A program made the position numbers and the translations under genes. Below the pieces are notes generated by a model, which made no database searches, had not been told where the DNA came from, and saw only the letters and a program-made list of their open reading frames with translations. This document shows positions 61,617 to 64,000 of a stretch of DNA of 64,000 nucleotides, piece after piece. This DNA is from Isoperla grammatica (Eukaryota > Arthropoda > Insecta > Plecoptera > Perlodidae), in assembly GCA_945910005.1 (NCBI GenBank), contig OX246744.1:4392350-4456349 (forward strand), in the 5' to 3' direction. How positions within the stretch are numbered: the stretch's first letter is position 1; each line of letters opens with the position of its first letter.

Positions 61617-62100
61617 TAACACAGTCTTCCACACTCTTCGCACGCGGGAAAGGTTAAGCCGTCCCACAGCCATCTGTATTTACACGACATCATTATTGTA
61701 TGCGTCAAGTGAGGGACATACTGAAATTTGTGTGAACAGGAACGCTCACAGCGCTGCTGTCATACGGTCTCCCTAAACTACTCTGAACTAGCGAACATCA
61801 AAAGTAGCTTCTTCAAAGACCCAATTTAATTAGTGTTAATGGATCAGTTTTGCCAACAGGACAACGCAGCCCCCTTTACACAAATTTGTAAAGATCAATA
61901 TAATTTTGTACAAACTTACTGACAGTTTCATGCTAAAACTAATCGCACATAAGTAATATTGGTGTTTTATGTATTCATTTAATTCTCATATATTTATATT
62001 ATAATTTATCATTATGATAATGTTCTTCAAGTCAATATTTTTGTAGACATCATCATATATCATTGATTTAGTTATTATTAATATCTTATGCCGACATTAT

Positions 62101-62246
62101 GCTACGTTTACAGCTACGCGTTGCGAGCGAAGCGAGGGCGCGAGCTCCAATCAGCGGCCGAGTTTCATGCAAAGAAGTTACAAACTCGGCCGCTGATTGG
62201 AGCTCGCGCCCTCGCTTCGCTCGCAACGCGTAGCTGTAAACGTAGC
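62101..62246. mobile_element. Perfect 65-bp inverted repeat (foldback)
   Basis: Arms 62101-62165 and 62182-62246 are exact reverse complements with a 16-bp loop. They are GC-rich (GCGAGCGAAGCGAGGGCGCG), in contrast to the surroundings. Perfect arms imply a young element or ongoing homogenisation. Confidence 0.95.
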
Positions 62247-62255
62247 ATTACACGA

Positions 62256-62393
62256 CTCAATACTTTCGTCAAACTTATTGAATTCAAGAACAAAAGCAAA
62301 TCAAAAACAATCTGTAAAAACCTGCAACAATATAGCTTCTATTAATTAATGCTTCTTTGTCCTTGAATTCAATAAGTTTGACGAAAGTATTGA
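62256..62393. mobile_element. Second perfect inverted repeat, 32-bp arms
   Basis: Arms 62256-62287 and 62362-62393 (TACTTTCGTCAAACTTATTG and its complement) are exact. They begin 10 bp after the first foldback, which may therefore be inserted in, or part of, one composite element at about 62.08-62.42 kb. Confidence 0.9.
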
Positions 62394-62652
62394 ACCGTGT
62401 AGTGTAGGCATTAAATATATAAATCTTTCAAAGAGGTCACCACTCATAGAATAACAATTGTGTCGCCAAATGAGTTCAGATTGACACTTATCTACCTTCC
62501 AGATTTATATGTTTCTCAGGAATTTCTGTAAACAAAATCTTGTACTTTGAGATTTTTGTTTTTTTCCTAATAAAACTGATTTATTTATAATAAAAAAGAA
62601 AAAATCCCCCCCGTTAAGAGAGGAGAGTCAACTACTTGTTGCTTGTTTTCAG

Positions 62653-62791
62653 GCGGAGGTAACCTGCTAAGGGGGGGAAGGGAGTTGTTCGGTAACCCGA
62701 ACCTGCCCTCCCGACAGACAAGACAAGGGCTCGACTCGCTATCTGGCGGCTCATTCGGGAACAACTACGTAAAGCGCTACGACACCATGAG
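62653..62791 (+). CDS. Orcokinin: Orcokinin-like precursor, alternative exon 4
   Basis: 139 nt between acceptor TTGCTTGTTTTCAG and donor ATGAG|GTCAGT. It enters in phase 1, like exon 3, and leaves in phase 2, so the transcript must continue beyond. Joined to exon 2 it completes QLDSIGGGNLLR across the junction, then encodes a Gly/Arg spacer (GGRELFGNPNLPSRQTR). The next peptide is QGLDSLSGGSFGNNYV, closed by a dibasic KR. All 46 codons are open in the required frame and the phase match is exact, which argues for a real alternative exon. It would belong to the second (A-type) transcript of the orcokinin gene; no classical NFDEIDR peptide is seen in the window. Confidence 0.78.
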
Positions 62792-62807
62792 GTCAGTATA
62801 ATGGATC

Positions 62808-62947
62808 TGCTTTCGTCACATCCGGGGCAGTCGTAGCCAACCGGCGAACCGCCTGAGACACACCAGCGCCAATACCGATCGCTGATTGGCTACGAACCAG
62901 TCGCCTGTGACGAAAGCATGTGTAAGGTAGTCTTCGAACAACTATAG
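62808..62947. mobile_element. MITE (family C), copy 2
   Basis: Reverse-orientation copy of the 6.52-kb element (CTTTCGTCACATCCGGGGCA to GCATGTGTAAGGTAGTCTTC), starting 16 bp after the exon 4 donor. Confidence 0.8.
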
Positions 62948-63089
62948 AAGGTCCTCCTTTGTAAATCAGTTTTTATAACTGAATAAGATAGACATTAAAT
63001 AAATAAATCATAAACTAAATAAACAGCTAAACTTGGGTGTGTACACTTTAATAACATTTAGGACGATATGCACAGATAACTGCCAAGTT

Positions 63090-63237
63090 AAGAACATGAT
63101 TTGTTGCTATGGGACTGTTTGATTACATACTGCTTTCCATAAGAGCAAACTCCATAGCAACCATAAACAAATCGTATATTTAACTCTGCACTCTGCACAA
63201 AACTCTGTATGCGACTCTGCATTCCGCCCTTAAAGTT
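63090..63237. mobile_element. MITE (family H), copy 2
   Basis: Opposite-orientation relative of 3.64-3.79 kb, sharing GTTGCTATGG, CATAGCAACCATAAACAAAT and GACTCTGCATTCCGCCCTTA. The ACTCTGC motif is locally triplicated. Confidence 0.65.
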
Positions 63238-63352
63238 AAAAAAGTTTAATCATTTGCCAGTATCATCATGGCGTTCACACAATTTCCTAAGATTTAAGAA
63301 CAAAGAAGGACATACTAGCTTCGAGTCCTAGATCTTGAGCCGCGTGTTTAGG

Positions 63353-63455
63353 AAGAAAATCGTTATTCCAACTACCGTACTTAATCGCGGGACATGGCGC
63401 TTTCTAGCGGTTCATTCGGAAACAACCAGGTCAAGCGCTAAAGAAGTTGAAATGA
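63353..63455 (+). pseudogene. Degenerate copy of the exon-4 peptide module (copy 2)
   Basis: Encodes ALSSGSFGNNQVKR, closely matching SLSGGSFGNNYVKR of exon 4, but a stop follows the KR at once (CGCTAA). Upstream, the frame set by an acceptor-like GTTTAG|G (63353) differs from the peptide frame, because a net 4-bp length difference from copy 3 lies in between. As it stands, splicing from exon 4 (phase 2) would read a different frame to a stop near 63475. It is a decayed or out-of-frame exon duplicate. Confidence 0.55.
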
Positions 63456-63489
63456 ACAACAGCTTTCATCCTTAACGACATGCGGACAG

Positions 63490-63584
63490 GAAATCGTTAT
63501 TCCAAACACCGTATTAACGCGCGGTCGAAACATGGCTTTTTCCAGCGGATTACTTGGGAAGAACTACGTCAAACGCCAAGGTTG
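63490..63584 (+). pseudogene. Second copy of the exon-4 peptide module (copy 3), possible exon
   Basis: Encodes RGRNMAFSSGLLGKNYVKRQG in one open frame after an acceptor-like CATGCGGACAG, with donor-like TTG|GTAAAG at 63585. This peptide frame starts in phase 0, whereas exon 4 leaves in phase 2, in which frame a TAA appears after eight codons. It may be a broken duplicate, or a real exon joined to something else. It shares about 80 bp with copy 2, including AAATCGTTATTCCAA. Confidence 0.45.
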
Positions 63585-63744
63585 GTAAAGTAGTAGTACT
63601 GAGAAGGTTATCTCATAGACATCGAGGGAACTGAACGGTGATTGGCTGGTTGTTATTGGCTTCACTCTCGTACCCGTGGCAGCGAAACATTCAAATGTGC
63701 ATTGCACAGCTACCATTGGGTTTATTAGTGTAGGATCCCTAAAC

Positions 63745-64000
63745 TAACAAACTCAATAGAGTATATTAGTGTGACGTCACGATTCCCGTGTCAACCAATG
63801 ACGAACCGTATTTGTGACTCCAAACAATCATAACAGTTGACAGTTGACAGATAGTTTTGTTTTTGCAAATATTGTAGCGAGGGTTATCCGTTCAGATATT
63901 TCGTTTTCCTTAACACGAAACAGTGAAGAAGAAGTTGATTAAACTGATAAGTCAAGTATTGTATTGATACAATTACTACTTTAAATAATAATAACGTTTC
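63745..64000 (+). mobile_element. MITE-like repeat (family D), copy 2, cut by the window edge
   Basis: Opposite-orientation match to 57.18-57.41 kb: GTGACGTCACGATTCCCGTG, CCAATGACGAACCGTATTTG and GATTAAACTGATAAGTCAAG. CRE octamer at 63772. Confidence 0.75.

Overview
The window is AT-rich, intron-rich eukaryotic DNA, dense in simple repeats, minisatellites, foldback/MITE elements and tRNA-derived SINEs. Its best-supported gene is an orcokinin-type neuropeptide precursor of the insect orcokinin-B kind (20 tandem copies of [A/G]LDGIGGGNLV, each ended by Arg). I therefore read it as an arthropod, most likely an insect. A hemimetabolous insect with a large repeat-rich genome is my guess, at low confidence. 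No transposase, reverse transcriptase or other long conserved ORF was seen; almost all other long open frames are tandem repeats whose period is a multiple of three.

Layout. 1-9.4 kb: simple repeats, a 135-bp x4 tandem array, several MITEs and a large 87-bp minisatellite. 9.4-16.1 kb: non-coding, with a long GGAT microsatellite and foldbacks. 16.1-18.5 kb: a TATA-box two-exon gene for a 70-residue secreted peptide. 21.2-24.0 kb: a related three-exon gene for a 131-residue Gly-rich secreted precursor with GLGKK/GFGKK amidation-like motifs; its last splice acceptor is the final unit of a 19-unit intronic minisatellite built from copies of that acceptor. 25.0-25.25 kb: a possible small unrecognised exon. 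25.3-34.6 kb: repeats only. 34.7-64 kb: the orcokinin-like gene, with a 38-bp minisatellite just upstream of a CpG-rich TATA promoter, a signal-peptide exon (35.4 kb), a 17-kb intron, a shared exon 2 (52.9 kb), a large terminal repeat exon 3 (59.1-60.2 kb) and an alternative exon 4 (62.65 kb) that runs on past the window.

How the parts fit. Exon 2 ends in phase 1 and both exon 3 and exon 4 have acceptors in that phase. Splicing 2-to-3 gives a complete 415-residue orcokinin-B-like precursor with its own stop and poly(A) signal. Splicing 2-to-4 instead builds one LDSIGGGNLL peptide across the exon junction and reads on into a different, KR-ended peptide (GLDSLSGGSFGNNYV). This is the A/B alternative-transcript design known for insect orcokinin genes. 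Two degenerate copies of the exon-4 peptide module lie downstream at 63.35-63.59 kb.

Exon boundaries were placed by eye from GT/AG sites, phase and open reading; no transcript data or homology search was available. The octamer TGACGTCA (CRE consensus) occurs at least 13 times, several times inside MITE-like repeats, against about one expected.
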